Shown: positions 8,907 to 17,970, numbered from the stretch's first letter. The stretch: 64,000 nt of DNA from Millionella massiliensis (GCF_900104655.1 NZ_FNWD01000002.1:1286246-1350245), one strand, 5' to 3'. Translations and numbers: made by a program. Notes: generated from the letters alone by a model not told the origin.

Positions 8907-9128
8907 CACTTTATTAATCTTTCAACAAACCGTACGGAACTGCCCTCACGCCGGGCAGGCGGTGCCTTCGGGCACTCCGAATGAGGGACCTATACATCCA
9001 AGCAAGGTAAAACCGAATACCAACGTACAACAGCGGTTGAAGAAAACACCCAGTCTGTGCTCCGCCGCGAGCACGCGGACGCCGCCCGCGCAGGGCAGTC
9101 AATGAACGGTGATGTTGAAAATAGAAAA

Positions 9129-9168
9129 ACAAGCGACCGATTGGGATTTTGCCCAATCGGTCGCTTGT
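9129..9168. terminator. 17-bp hairpin in repeat unit 2
   Basis: ACAAGCGACCGATTGGG pairs perfectly with CCCAATCGGTCGCTTGT around the 6-base loop ATTTTG. Compared with unit 1 it has lost two base pairs at the foot and gained two at the top. It lies 96 bases beyond the 3' end of the minus-strand phosphoesterase gene and may terminate it. Confidence 0.6.
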
Positions 9169-9263
9169 CTCACTTTATTAATCTTTCAACAAACCGTACG
9201 GAACTGCCCTCACGCCGGGCGGGCGGTGCCTTCGGGCACCCCGAATTAAGGGGATTCTCAGCC

Positions 9264-11792
9264 TCAGTTCCGTTTGTCCTTATCAATCTCTCCGACAAAG
9301 CAATACACATTACCGGAAAAATCAACCGCGTATAACGCATTGCCCGAAACAGCCACCGTCCCGAGCACGGGAGCACCCGTGCAATGGCTCCATCGCAACA
9401 GCCCCGTCCGACGATCCAAGGCATACAAATAACCGTCCGAGGCACCGATAAACACATTGTCACCCGACAGTACCGGACTAGTCTCAACCACAGCGCCCGG
9501 ATCGATATGCGTCGGAACCGTATAAAGCATCGCCCGGCCGGTCCGGAAGTTCCACTTCACCTCCAGACTCTCGCGGTCGACCGCCACAACCCCACGATCC
9601 GTCGTCCCGAAAATAATCTCGGAATCCGTCACCAACGGCGTCGAAGTATTTTTCAACGGGAAATCATATTGCTTCTGGACGATGGGTTTACCGCTCCGAC
9701 TGTCGAGTATAATCAGAGAATTCCCGCTGATCATGTACTGGTACTGATCGTACATGGCCGCAGACGAAGAACTCATCGTCATCTGTCCGTCGTAATCATA
9801 CCGGTCGATGCGCCAGAGCCGCTCGCCCGTACGCGCATCGTTCGCATAGTTGGCTTCCCAGAAAGCGTGCCCGGTGATGATGCCGTTACGGACGGCAAAA
9901 GTGATCGAGCTGCCGTGATCCGTACCCCAGCCACTGTTCTGCCACAGGGTCCGCCCCGTCGCAGCCTCCACGGCACACAACGACGAACCGGTACCGGCAT
10001 ACACCACGCCATCGGTGGTGACCAGGCCGTTGTCCAGCGGCACATGTTTATCCATTTTCAGATCCTTCTCCCACTTCAAAGTCCCCTCGCGCGCGTCAAT
10101 GGCATAGAGGTAACCCTGAATATCCTGTGCAAAGACCACTCCCGCAGTGGCGGCAATGCTGCTGCGGACCGAGTTACGAAGCGGATACTTCCACCGGATC
10201 TCCCCGCTGGCAGCATCCATACAGGTGACACTCGCACGACCGCTTCCATTGTCATCCATCGACCCGGCGTAGACCATGCCCTCGTAGAGGATCGGCGTGG
10301 TCAGGAAGAGGTTCGCCCCGACATTCTGTACCCACGCCAGGCGCAGTGGAGTCGAGAGGGTATCCAGCACATCCGTCACGTGGCTCGAGTTCTGCAACAG
10401 ATTCGTCCAGTCCTTCGCCAGACGCACCGTGTCGGCCGGTTGACGGTGATAGACGAACACCTCCCGAACGTTGGAAACCTCGCCATTTCCGAAGAGCGCC
10501 TGCACATCGACCGTAACCGTCTGGCCGTCGTGAGCAGCCTCGAGCGGCAAGGTACCGTACCAGTTGAAATCGGTCCGACGTTCCAGCCCCGTGCGAGGTG
10601 AATAGGTTTTGCCGCCGACCATGTAGCGACAGCGGACGGCCGTTACCGGCGAGACCGACGAATAGGCATTGACGGAGAGCGGCACTCCGCCGTCAGGCAG
10701 AACCGGTGCCTGCATGTTTCCGATCGAAGCGATAGCCACGCGCTTATCCAGATAGGGGTAACGGAGCTCGGAAGCCAACGTACCGTCGGGCGACACGCTC
10801 AACACGCGATACGAAGCCGGCGAGTGGTCATAGGTCACCCCGGCCACGCCGTTCGAGCAGATCATCTGGACGTCGGAGCCGTCGTACTTGAACATCCGAT
10901 GGTTGTGCCAGTGGCCATACAGCCACGCCTTGAGGTTGCGGTCGGCCAGGTCGATAAAACCTTTCTCCTTGCTTCCGAAGCGGAAATGGCCGTCGCCACT
11001 GTGGACGCTGTGGTTGAAGGCAATGATCGGAGTTCCTTCGGGCACATACTTCAGGTCGTTTTTCAACCACTCACCGATACTCTCGTTGTTGTAGGTCGGC
11101 CGGCCGTCGCCCACCGGCATCGGGGTGACGATATAGTGAACGTTACCGACATTAAACGAATAGTAGGTCGGTCCGAAATATTGTTCGAACCGCTCTTCGC
11201 CATAAGCCCCCTCACCGAGGTCGTGGTTGCCCACGCAGAAAAACACCTGCGAGGTCGGCATATTCCGGTTATTCAGGAAGTCACGGTAGGTGGCAAAACC
11301 TTCGCGGGTGATGTCGCCCGTGTGGACCACGAAAGCGATGTGCTCGTTGGCCACATAGTCACGCAGCTGGCGGGTGCTGACGGCATGACCGTCGGCCGCC
11401 GTCCGCTCAATATCGAAGATATGGGTATCGGAGATGTGCACGAAGCGGTGAGTTCCGTCGGCCTTCACCGAGGCCGGATCGGCCGCCTGAAGAGCAAAGT
11501 CATAGTGGGCCCGGGTGGAGTCGATGCGGAGATAATAGTCTTCGCATCGGTACCCGTTGGGGAGCGAGATATAAACGAAACGGGCATTGGGGTGGCCGTC
11601 GAGACTGAAGTTGCCCGACGCATCGGACTGGACGACATTCAGCCCGTCGGTGACGGAAACGCCCGGGAGCAGTTTTTCCCCCTTGTCGTATCGGCGGTTG
11701 GCGTTCGCATCGACGTAGACACGTCCGCCGTAGGGTGCGGCCCAGAGGCCGACGCTGCAAAACAGCAGCAGAGTGGTAAGGGCTATTTTCAT
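9264..11792 (-). CDS. Secreted calcineurin-like phosphoesterase fused to a PQQ-type beta-propeller
   Basis: Codes for 842 residues with signal peptide MKIALTTLLLFCSVGLWAA. Residues ~20-95 resemble a carboxypeptidase-regulatory/SdrD-like fold (YVDANANRRYDKGEKLLPG, DASGNFSLDG). Residues ~110-330 form a metallophosphoesterase with all five metal motifs: HISDTHI, HTGDI, GNHD, NHS and GHWHNH. A linker of ~130 residues follows. Residues ~480-842 hold repeats of PQQ-propeller type, for example GYLYAIDAREGTLKWE, SLCAVEAATGRTLWQ and DGYLYALDRRTGLLRWS. The enzyme would hydrolyse a phosphate or phosphodiester outside the cytoplasm; the propeller probably binds a partner or substrate. The substrate is unknown. 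A minus-strand -7 box (TATCTTTG, 12180 to 12173) is the nearest promoter candidate, implying a long leader. Confidence 0.88.
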   Translation of the reverse strand: MKIALTTLLLFCSVGLWAAPYGGRVYVDANANRRYDKGEKLLPGVSVTDGLNVVQSDASGNFSLDGHPNARFVYISLPNGYRCEDYYLRIDSTRAHYDFALQAADPASVKADGTHRFVHISDTHIFDIERTAADGHAVSTRQLRDYVANEHIAFVVHTGDITREGFATYRDFLNNRNMPTSQVFFCVGNHDLGEGAYGEERFEQYFGPTYYSFNVGNVHYIVTPMPVGDGRPTYNNESIGEWLKNDLKYVPEGTPIIAFNHSVHSGDGHFRFGSKEKGFIDLADRNLKAWLYGHWHNHRMFKYDGSDVQMICSNGVAGVTYDHSPASYRVLSVSPDGTLASELRYPYLDKRVAIASIGNMQAPVLPDGGVPLSVNAYSSVSPVTAVRCRYMVGGKTYSPRTGLERRTDFNWYGTLPLEAAHDGQTVTVDVQALFGNGEVSNVREVFVYHRQPADTVRLAKDWTNLLQNSSHVTDVLDTLSTPLRLAWVQNVGANLFLTTPILYEGMVYAGSMDDNGSGRASVTCMDAASGEIRWKYPLRNSVRSSIAATAGVVFAQDIQGYLYAIDAREGTLKWEKDLKMDKHVPLDNGLVTTDGVVYAGTGSSLCAVEAATGRTLWQNSGWGTDHGSSITFAVRNGIITGHAFWEANYANDARTGERLWRIDRYDYDGQMTMSSSSAAMYDQYQYMISGNSLIILDSRSGKPIVQKQYDFPLKNTSTPLVTDSEIIFGTTDRGVVAVDRESLEVKWNFRTGRAMLYTVPTHIDPGAVVETSPVLSGDNVFIGASDGYLYALDRRTGLLRWSHCTGAPVLGTVAVSGNALYAVDFSGNVYCFVGEIDKDKRN

Positions 11793-12365
11793 AATGGAGC
11801 GAATTTGGGATTATTTCGTATTAGCAAGCATCAGTACGTACAGGCGGAATTCGTTTCCCCGGGCACGCAGACATTCATTATTGGCGTAAAACACGCCCCC
11901 ACTGCATGTTGCATCGAAACACGCAGGGAGCGCTGTTGGCATCCGTGAGGTCAATGGCGCGGCGTTGGGGCAGGCCACAGATGGCGCACACATCCGAATG
12001 CCCCCCGAAGAGACACATCGCCACCACCGGATGACAGCGGGCCAACCGTCACAACTTCAGGCTACTCGGCCAAATACCAATCAGCAAAGCAATGACAGTC
12101 AAAACGATTACACAGACCATCCATTACACGGCATAACCGGTTTAATGTAACAAGTACGATATGTAATTCTAACAAAGATAGGATTCTTTCTTTCGATTTT
12201 CCAGCCCATTTTTACGTTCCCGGGGCCAGATTCACAATAACCCCCCAGCCCCACACACAACGAATCTACAATAACCCTTCCCCGGCAAAAGACAAAACCA
12301 CCAAATCATCACACATTCAAACAGTTATTCACTATATTTGCTAAACATATCCATACCCTTCCCCT
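11793..12365. other. Intergenic stretch between divergent phosphoesterase and lipoprotein genes
   Basis: 573 bases. It contains a -7 box on each strand (minus, 12180 to 12173; plus, 12333-12340). A 60-codon frame on the minus strand (11993 to 11811) ends 18 bases before the phosphoesterase ATG and in the same frame. Its translation is Cys-rich without recognisable motifs, so I do not call it a gene. The rest shows no clear structure. Confidence 0.5.
12333..12340 (+). promoter_or_regulatory. Bacteroidetes -7 element for the 12366 lipoprotein gene
   Basis: TATATTTG lies 26 bases before the ATG, a perfect TAnnTTTG match. The -33 region has no clear TTTG. Confidence 0.55.
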
Positions 12366-14576
12366 ATGAAAAACACACTTTTCCCATCCGTATCGATTTG
12401 CAGTCTGTTGCTTTTGCTCGGAGCCTGCGGTCAGAATCCCGGACAAAAGACCCTGGAGAGTGACTACCTGTCAGTCACCATCGACTCGAAAGGTTGCATC
12501 CGCAGCCTGCTCGACAAAGACAATAAACAGGAATACGCACCGGAACAATATGCCGCTCCGCTTCTGAGCCTGTACGTGGGCAACGACTCGGCGATCACCC
12601 CCACCTCCGCCCGGTTCGATGACGACCTCATCATTCTCTCCTACCCCGGCGGCAAGACAGCCCGGGTCGAAGCCACCGAAAATGATACCCACATCCGGTT
12701 CCGCCTGGTCGAACTGGAGAACCGCGGCGATGTTGACAACATCGTCTGGGGCCCCTACCACACCACCATCCGGGAGTACATCGGCGACATGATCGGCGTA
12801 GTGAGCAACGACCACTACACGCTCGGGCTGGTGGCCGGCGACGACAACACCACCACCGGGCTGCCGTGCGACGGCGACTGGTCGCAGATGTACTACTACG
12901 TCCACTCGGTCGACCCCGAGAAGCAGCCGCTTCCCGACTCGTTGTACGAAGGACAGAAGTTCCGGATCGGAGGCGACGGCTGGAGCGACGTGGCCTTTGC
13001 CTCCCGCTCCGAAGAGTTTTTCTACATGAGTGCTGGCAACGGTGCCAGCTTCGACCCCGCCACGAACACCTCATCGTTTGTCATGCACGCCCGCGACAGA
13101 CGCCGGCCGCAAACGATTTTCTTCACCCTGCTCCCCGGCTTCACCGGGATCAACGAACCGCGACACCACGACGTGGAGACCATCGACGTCGATTTTCTCC
13201 CCTCGACAGTCGCCCTGTTCGGCTGCCCGAAAGACAAAACCCTCAAAACCATTGAACAGATCGTCAAGACCGAAGGTCTCCCCTACGTCACCCAATACGG
13301 GAAGTGGGTCCGCGACCCGGAGAGCTTCCGCGCCGACATCGCCTGGTGGGGGCCTCACGACAGCCTGATCTCCTACGCCAAACAACTCGGCATCCGCGCC
13401 ATTCAGGACGAAGGCATGGGTGAATATTATCCCAATCCGGCCGATCGGTGGGCCGGCAAGAAGATCCGGTACGGCGGCGAGCAGATCCCGATCGAAGCAT
13501 TCACCGCCCGCAGCAATCCGGAAGGGATCGCCTACGGTCTGCACACCCTGTGCGAATTCCTGCAACCGCACTGCAGCGACGTCAGCCCCGTCCCGAGCGA
13601 CAGCCTCTGCCTGGTGCTCCGGACCCGGATCACCGACGCGATCGACGCCACCCAGACCGACAACATCCGTGTGGCCGACACCAGCTGGCTCAACGAACAC
13701 GGCACCTGGCACTGCAACAAGCTGAACGTGCTGAAGCTGGGGAAAGAGCTGCTGACCTACGAAGGCGTCACCACCACACCGCCCTACACCCTGACCGGCG
13801 TGACACGCGGCGCCTACAACACCCAAGCACAACCCCACCCGGCCGGCGAGACCCTCGGCAAACTGCAGATGAACTGCTACAACGGATTCGTTCCGAACAT
13901 GGCCCTGCAGGATGCGTATGCCGACTACTACGCCCGCCTGCTGACCGACGGCGGGATGAACTACGTCGATTTCGACGGACAGGAGAGCTTCATCTACCCC
14001 GGCCACGGCTTCTACACCATGAAACGCTTCTACCGGCTGCTGATGGAGAAATTCCGCGAATACGGCGGCAAAGAGTTGCGCATCATGGGGTCGGGCGTCA
14101 CCTACGGCAACTGGCTGTTCATGGCCAACAGCAACACCGGCGGCGGCAACCACGTCTTCAACCCCGTCACCAACGAGTGGGGCATACAGGGCAAGGATGT
14201 CCGCAACATCAACATGAACAACTTTGTACCGCCGACCTTCGGCATTCAGACCTTCGATCCGGCCTGGAGCCTGCAGACGATCGAGAACCTGCAATCCAAA
14301 GCGATTGCCTGGGACGCCATGTACATGCTGGGGCTGAGCGAAGAGGCGGTAGAGAAATGCGCATCAAAGTACGAGCTGTTCCGGGCATTCCGCACCTGGG
14401 AAGATGCCCGCGTGGCCTGCGCCTTCCCGCAGGAGCTGAAAATCGAGATGCGTGAAGCCGACAAACTGTATCACCTGGAGCAAAACGATGCGAACTCCTG
14501 GACCCTGTACCAGGTATCGCCCACCGGTGAGTACACCAATCCCCGCACCCTGGAAGCCAAATACGAAGCGGAATAG
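12366..14576 (+). CDS. Glycosidase-like surface lipoprotein, paralogue of the 56260 gene
   Basis: Codes for 736 residues. A lipoprotein signal ends in LLLLGAC (Cys21). The region after it, DYLSVTIDSKGCIRSLLDKD, looks like the N-terminal beta-sandwich of large retaining glycosidases (GH31/36/101/129-like "super-sandwich"). A barrel-like region follows with YVDFDGQE (Asp535, Asp537, Glu540) and GHGFYTMKRFYR. The same landmarks occur in the protein at 56260: WG-YHTTI, VPSDSLC, LKLGKELL, LTGVTRG, DFDGQE, FRTWEDAR. I cannot name a CAZy family. A glycan-degrading role fits the lipoprotein anchor and the many glycosidases in the window, but it is inference. A hairpin follows the stop. Confidence 0.75.
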   Translation: MKNTLFPSVSICSLLLLLGACGQNPGQKTLESDYLSVTIDSKGCIRSLLDKDNKQEYAPEQYAAPLLSLYVGNDSAITPTSARFDDDLIILSYPGGKTARVEATENDTHIRFRLVELENRGDVDNIVWGPYHTTIREYIGDMIGVVSNDHYTLGLVAGDDNTTTGLPCDGDWSQMYYYVHSVDPEKQPLPDSLYEGQKFRIGGDGWSDVAFASRSEEFFYMSAGNGASFDPATNTSSFVMHARDRRRPQTIFFTLLPGFTGINEPRHHDVETIDVDFLPSTVALFGCPKDKTLKTIEQIVKTEGLPYVTQYGKWVRDPESFRADIAWWGPHDSLISYAKQLGIRAIQDEGMGEYYPNPADRWAGKKIRYGGEQIPIEAFTARSNPEGIAYGLHTLCEFLQPHCSDVSPVPSDSLCLVLRTRITDAIDATQTDNIRVADTSWLNEHGTWHCNKLNVLKLGKELLTYEGVTTTPPYTLTGVTRGAYNTQAQPHPAGETLGKLQMNCYNGFVPNMALQDAYADYYARLLTDGGMNYVDFDGQESFIYPGHGFYTMKRFYRLLMEKFREYGGKELRIMGSGVTYGNWLFMANSNTGGGNHVFNPVTNEWGIQGKDVRNINMNNFVPPTFGIQTFDPAWSLQTIENLQSKAIAWDAMYMLGLSEEAVEKCASKYELFRAFRTWEDARVACAFPQELKIEMREADKLYHLEQNDANSWTLYQVSPTGEYTNPRTLEAKYEAE

Positions 14577-14592
14577 ACCCGTCTGGGCAAAA

Positions 14593-14649
14593 ACGAAGGA
14601 GGCGGTTCCGGAAACCTCAGTGCGAGGTTTCGGAACCGCCTCCATTCGT
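14593..14649. terminator. Long hairpin between convergent genes
   Basis: GGAGGCGGTTCCGGAAACCTC pairs with GAGGTTTCGGAACCGCCTCC (one bulged base), and the foot ACGAA/TTCGT extends it. It lies between the stops of the 12366 lipoprotein gene and the convergent recG. There is no clean T tract, so termination is inferred from position and stability. Confidence 0.65.
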
Positions 14650-14733
14650 AATAAACCCGTATATCCACGGGGCACGCTCAGCCACCACCTTTCAGAAAAG
14701 CCCCGCAATCGCCAGACCGACCGCACACGGCCA

Positions 14734-16857
14734 TCAACTGATCTGGCTCAGATCGAACACCGTCTCTTTCTTGCGGTTCAGCCGCTCCAGCGCAGCCAGC
14801 AACAGCCGGTTGTCCGGATGCTGAAGTTGCGGGTCTTCGGCCAGGATCCGCTCGGCCACCGACCGCGCGTGTTCCAGTATATCGCCATCCTTGGCCAGAT
14901 TTGCCACCTTGATGTCAATCCCCTGACCGCTCTGCGCCGTACCGTCAATGTCGCCCGCCCCACGCAGTTGCAGATCGAGTTCCGACAGCCGGAACCCGTC
15001 GGTGGTCGACACCATCGCCTCCATCCGCAGCCGCGCATCGCGCCCCAGGCGATCCTTCGTCATCAGGATGCAGTACGACTGTTCGGCCCCGCGTCCGACG
15101 CGCCCCCGCAACTGGTGCAGCTGTGACAACCCGAACCGTTCGGCGCTCTCGACCACCATCACCGTCGCGTTGGGGACATTCACCCCCACCTCGATCACCG
15201 TCGTCGAGATCAGAATCTGCGCCGTGCCCTGCTTGAAAAGTTCCATCCCGTAGTCCTTCAGTTTGGCCGGCATCTTGCCGTGCACCACCACGCTCGTATA
15301 GCGGGGCGGCGGGAACTCGCGGGCAATCACCTCGGCCCCGGCCTCCAGATTGGCCACATCCATCTTCTCCGACTCCTGGATCAACGGGTAGACGATATAG
15401 ACCTGCCGTCCGCGTTCGATCTGCTCCCGCAGAAAGCCGAAGAGCCGCAACCGGTGCGACTCGGTGGCGTGCGACGTGTGGATCGGTTTACGGCCGGGCG
15501 GCAGCTCGTCGATCACCGACACGTCCAGATCGCCGTAGAGGGTCATCGCCAGCGTGCGCGGGATCGGCGTGGCCGTCATCACCAGCACGTGCGGCGGCAG
15601 CCCGCGGCTCTTGAGCCGCAACCGGGCCCGCTGCATCACCCCGAAGCGGTGCTGTTCGTCGATCACGACGAATCCCAGTCGGACAAACTGTACCGCATCC
15701 TCGATCAGCGCATGGGTACCGATCAGCAGGTCGATCGTACCGTCCAGCAATCGGCGTGCAATCTCTTCACGTTTTTTCTTGCGCGTACTGCCCGTGAGCA
15801 GTTCGACCCGCAAGCCGGTCCCTTCAACCTGTTCGGCCACCGACCGGTAGTGCTGCATGGCCAGGATTTCGGTCGGCGCCATGATTGCGCTCTGAAAACC
15901 GTTGTCGGCCGCAATCAGCACGCACAGCAGCGCCACGATCGTCTTGCCGCTGCCCACGTCGCCCTGCATCAGACGGTTCATCTGATGGCCGCTCACCATG
16001 TCGGCACGGATCTCCTTGATGACCCGCTGCTGGGCGCCGGTCAGCGCAAAGGGCATCCGCTCGCGGTAAAAGGTATGGAAACGCTCCCCCACGCGGGGCA
16101 TCAGGTAGCCCTCGCTCTTCTCGGTGCGGACGCGCCGCTGGCCGAGCAGCTGGAGCTGAATGACGAACAGTTCTTCGAACTTCAGCCGCCGGATGGCCGC
16201 ATGGAGCGCCTCGGCCGACGGCGGGAAATGAATGTCGTGCAACGCCCGCACGCGCCCCACCAGCCCCTCGCGTTCGAGCAGTCCGGCCGGGAGGGTCTCC
16301 GGAATGGCCTCCTTCACGGCCGCCCACAGGTTGCGCATCGTGTGGAACAGCGCCTTCGTCCCGAGCCCGATGGCGCTGAGGCGTTCGGTCGTGCTGTAGA
16401 TGCCCTGCATCCCGACCGGCTCCTGCCCCTCGACCACGATGGGCGGTTCGAACTCCGGATGGACCATGTTCGGGCTGCCGTTGAAGATCGTGGGACGGCC
16501 GAAAAAGATATACTCGCGCCCGACCTCCAGTTTTTTCATCATATACTTGACGCCGCGGAACCAGACCATCTCCATCTCGCCCGTGTCGTCGGCCACCACC
16601 ACGACCAGCCGCGCCTTGGGGCCGTGTCCGACGATCCCCATGTCGCGCACCCGCGCGCGGACCTGCACATACTGCGAAGCGAGCTCCTCGCCCACCTCGC
16701 CGATGCGATAGACCTTCGAACGGTCCACGTATCGGAACGGGATGTGCATCAGCAGGTCGCCGAAGGTCGATACGCCGATCTCCGAAGCGAGCACTTCGGC
16801 CCGTTTCTGCCCGATCCCGGTCAGGTACTGTATGGGTCTGTCGAGTATGCTGTCCAT
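14734..16857 (-). CDS. recG: ATP-dependent DNA helicase RecG
   Basis: Codes for 707 residues from the ATG giving MDSILDRPIQYLTGIGQKRAE. The frame is open further upstream, but RecG proteins begin at this wedge-domain sequence. Visible parts are an N-terminal OB-fold wedge, Walker A in GDVGSGKTIVALL, the DEAH-type box VIDEQHRFG, motif III TATPIPRTLAMTLYGDLD, and C-terminal motifs QLHQLRGRVGRG and the TRG region ELDLQLRGAGDI. RecG reverses stalled replication forks and processes R-loops and D-loops. A minus-strand -7 box (TATCTTTG, 16875 to 16868) lies just upstream. Confidence 0.96.
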   Translation of the reverse strand: MDSILDRPIQYLTGIGQKRAEVLASEIGVSTFGDLLMHIPFRYVDRSKVYRIGEVGEELASQYVQVRARVRDMGIVGHGPKARLVVVVADDTGEMEMVWFRGVKYMMKKLEVGREYIFFGRPTIFNGSPNMVHPEFEPPIVVEGQEPVGMQGIYSTTERLSAIGLGTKALFHTMRNLWAAVKEAIPETLPAGLLEREGLVGRVRALHDIHFPPSAEALHAAIRRLKFEELFVIQLQLLGQRRVRTEKSEGYLMPRVGERFHTFYRERMPFALTGAQQRVIKEIRADMVSGHQMNRLMQGDVGSGKTIVALLCVLIAADNGFQSAIMAPTEILAMQHYRSVAEQVEGTGLRVELLTGSTRKKKREEIARRLLDGTIDLLIGTHALIEDAVQFVRLGFVVIDEQHRFGVMQRARLRLKSRGLPPHVLVMTATPIPRTLAMTLYGDLDVSVIDELPPGRKPIHTSHATESHRLRLFGFLREQIERGRQVYIVYPLIQESEKMDVANLEAGAEVIAREFPPPRYTSVVVHGKMPAKLKDYGMELFKQGTAQILISTTVIEVGVNVPNATVMVVESAERFGLSQLHQLRGRVGRGAEQSYCILMTKDRLGRDARLRMEAMVSTTDGFRLSELDLQLRGAGDIDGTAQSGQGIDIKVANLAKDGDILEHARSVAERILAEDPQLQHPDNRLLLAALERLNRKKETVFDLSQIS

Positions 16858-16867
16858 AGTCCTACGA

Positions 16868-16875
16868 CAAAGATA
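16868..16875 (-). promoter_or_regulatory. Bacteroidetes -7 element for recG
   Basis: On the minus strand this reads TATCTTTG, 10 bases before the recG ATG. It is divergent to the promoter at 16936-16964. No -33 match is seen, and the leader would be very short. Confidence 0.45.
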
Positions 16876-16935
16876 AGATATTTCGGACGGTTTCCTTTTC
16901 GACCGGAGGGATGTATAAAAAGTGCGGCACGAAGG

Positions 16936-16964
16936 TTGCACCGGATGAAAAACAGTTATATTTG
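16936..16964 (+). promoter_or_regulatory. Promoter of the DUF3108 gene
   Basis: TTG at 16936-16938 and TATATTTG at 16957-16964, 18 bases apart, match the Bacteroidetes -33/-7 pattern. The leader to the ATG at 17047 is about 80 bases and C-rich. Confidence 0.7.
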
Positions 16965-17046
16965 TAGGGAAAGCACCCCCCGGCCGGCCACCAACCACAG
17001 TCGCCCGGGCGCCCTGCCCGACCTCACCCAATCAGTTTTTCCGACC

Positions 17047-17877
17047 ATGAAACGACTGACACTCCTCCCGATCCTGGCTATCCTGCTGTGGGTGGCCCAC
17101 AGCACCCCGGCTCAGTCCCAGACGGTCCAGACCGCCTTCCAACCCGGCGAAGAACTCTCCTACACCGCCAGTTACAGCGCCGCCATACTGACCACCGACG
17201 TGGCCACCATCACCTTCCGCACCACGGAAGACAAACTCGACGGCATCCCCTGCTACCGCATCTACGCCCACGGCCTGACCCAACCCTTCTACTCCGTCTT
17301 TTTCAAGATGGACGATGTCTACGAGACCTGGCTCGAACAATCCACCCTGCGCCCCGTGCTGGCCACCTCCGAAATCAAGGAGGGCAGCTACCGCTACCGC
17401 AGCCGTCTGGCCTTCAACTGGAAAGCCGGACTGGTCTACACCTTCGGCAAGAACCTCAAAAAAGGATACGAACGCGGACGCACCATGAACGTCACGACCG
17501 CCGACTTCGACCCCGTGGCCCACTTCTTCAACCTGCGGAGCATGGCCTCGACCGGCAACATGCAGGTCGGCCAAAAAGGACGGCTCAACCTGGTGATGGT
17601 CGACACGATCCGCACCGTCGAATACAAATTCCTGGGCCGCGAGATCATCGACGCCCCCGCCACCGGCCCCGTGCGGTGTCTGAAGTTCACCTGCCAGCTG
17701 GCCCCCGGCGATGCCGAGTCGTTTCAGGAAGGGACCGACTTTTTCATCTGGATCTCGGACGACGAGAACCGCATTCCCGTCTACCTCGAGACCCCGATCC
17801 GCGTGGGCAGCGTCCAGGCCACGCTGACCGGCTGGAAAAACCTGGCCCACCCCTTCAGTTCCCGGCTCAAGCCGTGA
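17047..17877 (+). CDS. Exported DUF3108 domain protein
   Basis: Codes for 276 residues. The ATG at 17047 gives signal peptide MKRLTLLPILAILLWVAHSTPAQSQ. The mature part starts with FQPGEELSYTASYSAAILTTD, the typical opening of DUF3108 proteins. DDVYETWLEQSTLRPV, SRLAFNWKAGLVYTF and a C-terminal FFIWISDDENRIPVYLE, with a closing IRVGSVQATLTGW, follow the family pattern of a lipocalin-like beta barrel. Its biochemical role is not established. It is divergent to recG and 93 bases upstream of the GH3-type gene, with which it may form an operon. Confidence 0.85.
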   Translation: MKRLTLLPILAILLWVAHSTPAQSQTVQTAFQPGEELSYTASYSAAILTTDVATITFRTTEDKLDGIPCYRIYAHGLTQPFYSVFFKMDDVYETWLEQSTLRPVLATSEIKEGSYRYRSRLAFNWKAGLVYTFGKNLKKGYERGRTMNVTTADFDPVAHFFNLRSMASTGNMQVGQKGRLNLVMVDTIRTVEYKFLGREIIDAPATGPVRCLKFTCQLAPGDAESFQEGTDFFIWISDDENRIPVYLETPIRVGSVQATLTGWKNLAHPFSSRLKP

Positions 17878-17970
17878 TCCCGCGCAACCCGCAACCGTGC
17901 ATCTCGGGCCACGTTTCCGCCCGACACGCCCACTGTTCGCTTCGATAACCCCATACCACCACACCCAACG

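Larger units (their letters stand above)
8668..9256. repeat. 263-bp tandem repeat, two full units and one partial unit
   Basis: Unit starts (CCGTACGGAAC region) are at 8668, 8931 and 9194, exactly 263 bases apart twice. Each full unit has three parts. The first is a GC-rich head (CACGCCGGGC, then a small hairpin GGTGCC-TTCG-GGCAC). The second is a middle segment containing AAGGTAAAACCGAATACCAA and GAGCACGCGGACGCCGCCCG. The third is a long hairpin built on AAGCGACCGATTG. The third unit consists of the head only and stops near the 3' end of the minus-strand phosphoesterase gene. Units differ at scattered positions, so the duplication is not brand new. I do not recognise the element; it could be a dispersed intergenic repeat family or a duplicated terminator module. 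Confidence 0.85.
8654..9263. other. Gene-free stretch filled by the 263-bp repeat array
   Basis: Apart from 14 bases after the GH35 stop, the whole gap is occupied by the repeat described at 8668-9256. Short antisense frames exist in each unit, but the differences between units change residues freely, so they do not look coding. Confidence 0.6.

Noticed and set aside
8609..9156. Short minus-strand frames repeated in each 263-bp unit
   Set aside because: Differences between units are mostly residue-changing, and another minus-strand frame that looks vaguely like a beta-barrel C-terminus has a stop in unit 2; coding is unlikely.
8668..9256. CRISPR array
   Set aside because: The repeat unit is 263 bases with no repeat-spacer alternation and no cas genes nearby.
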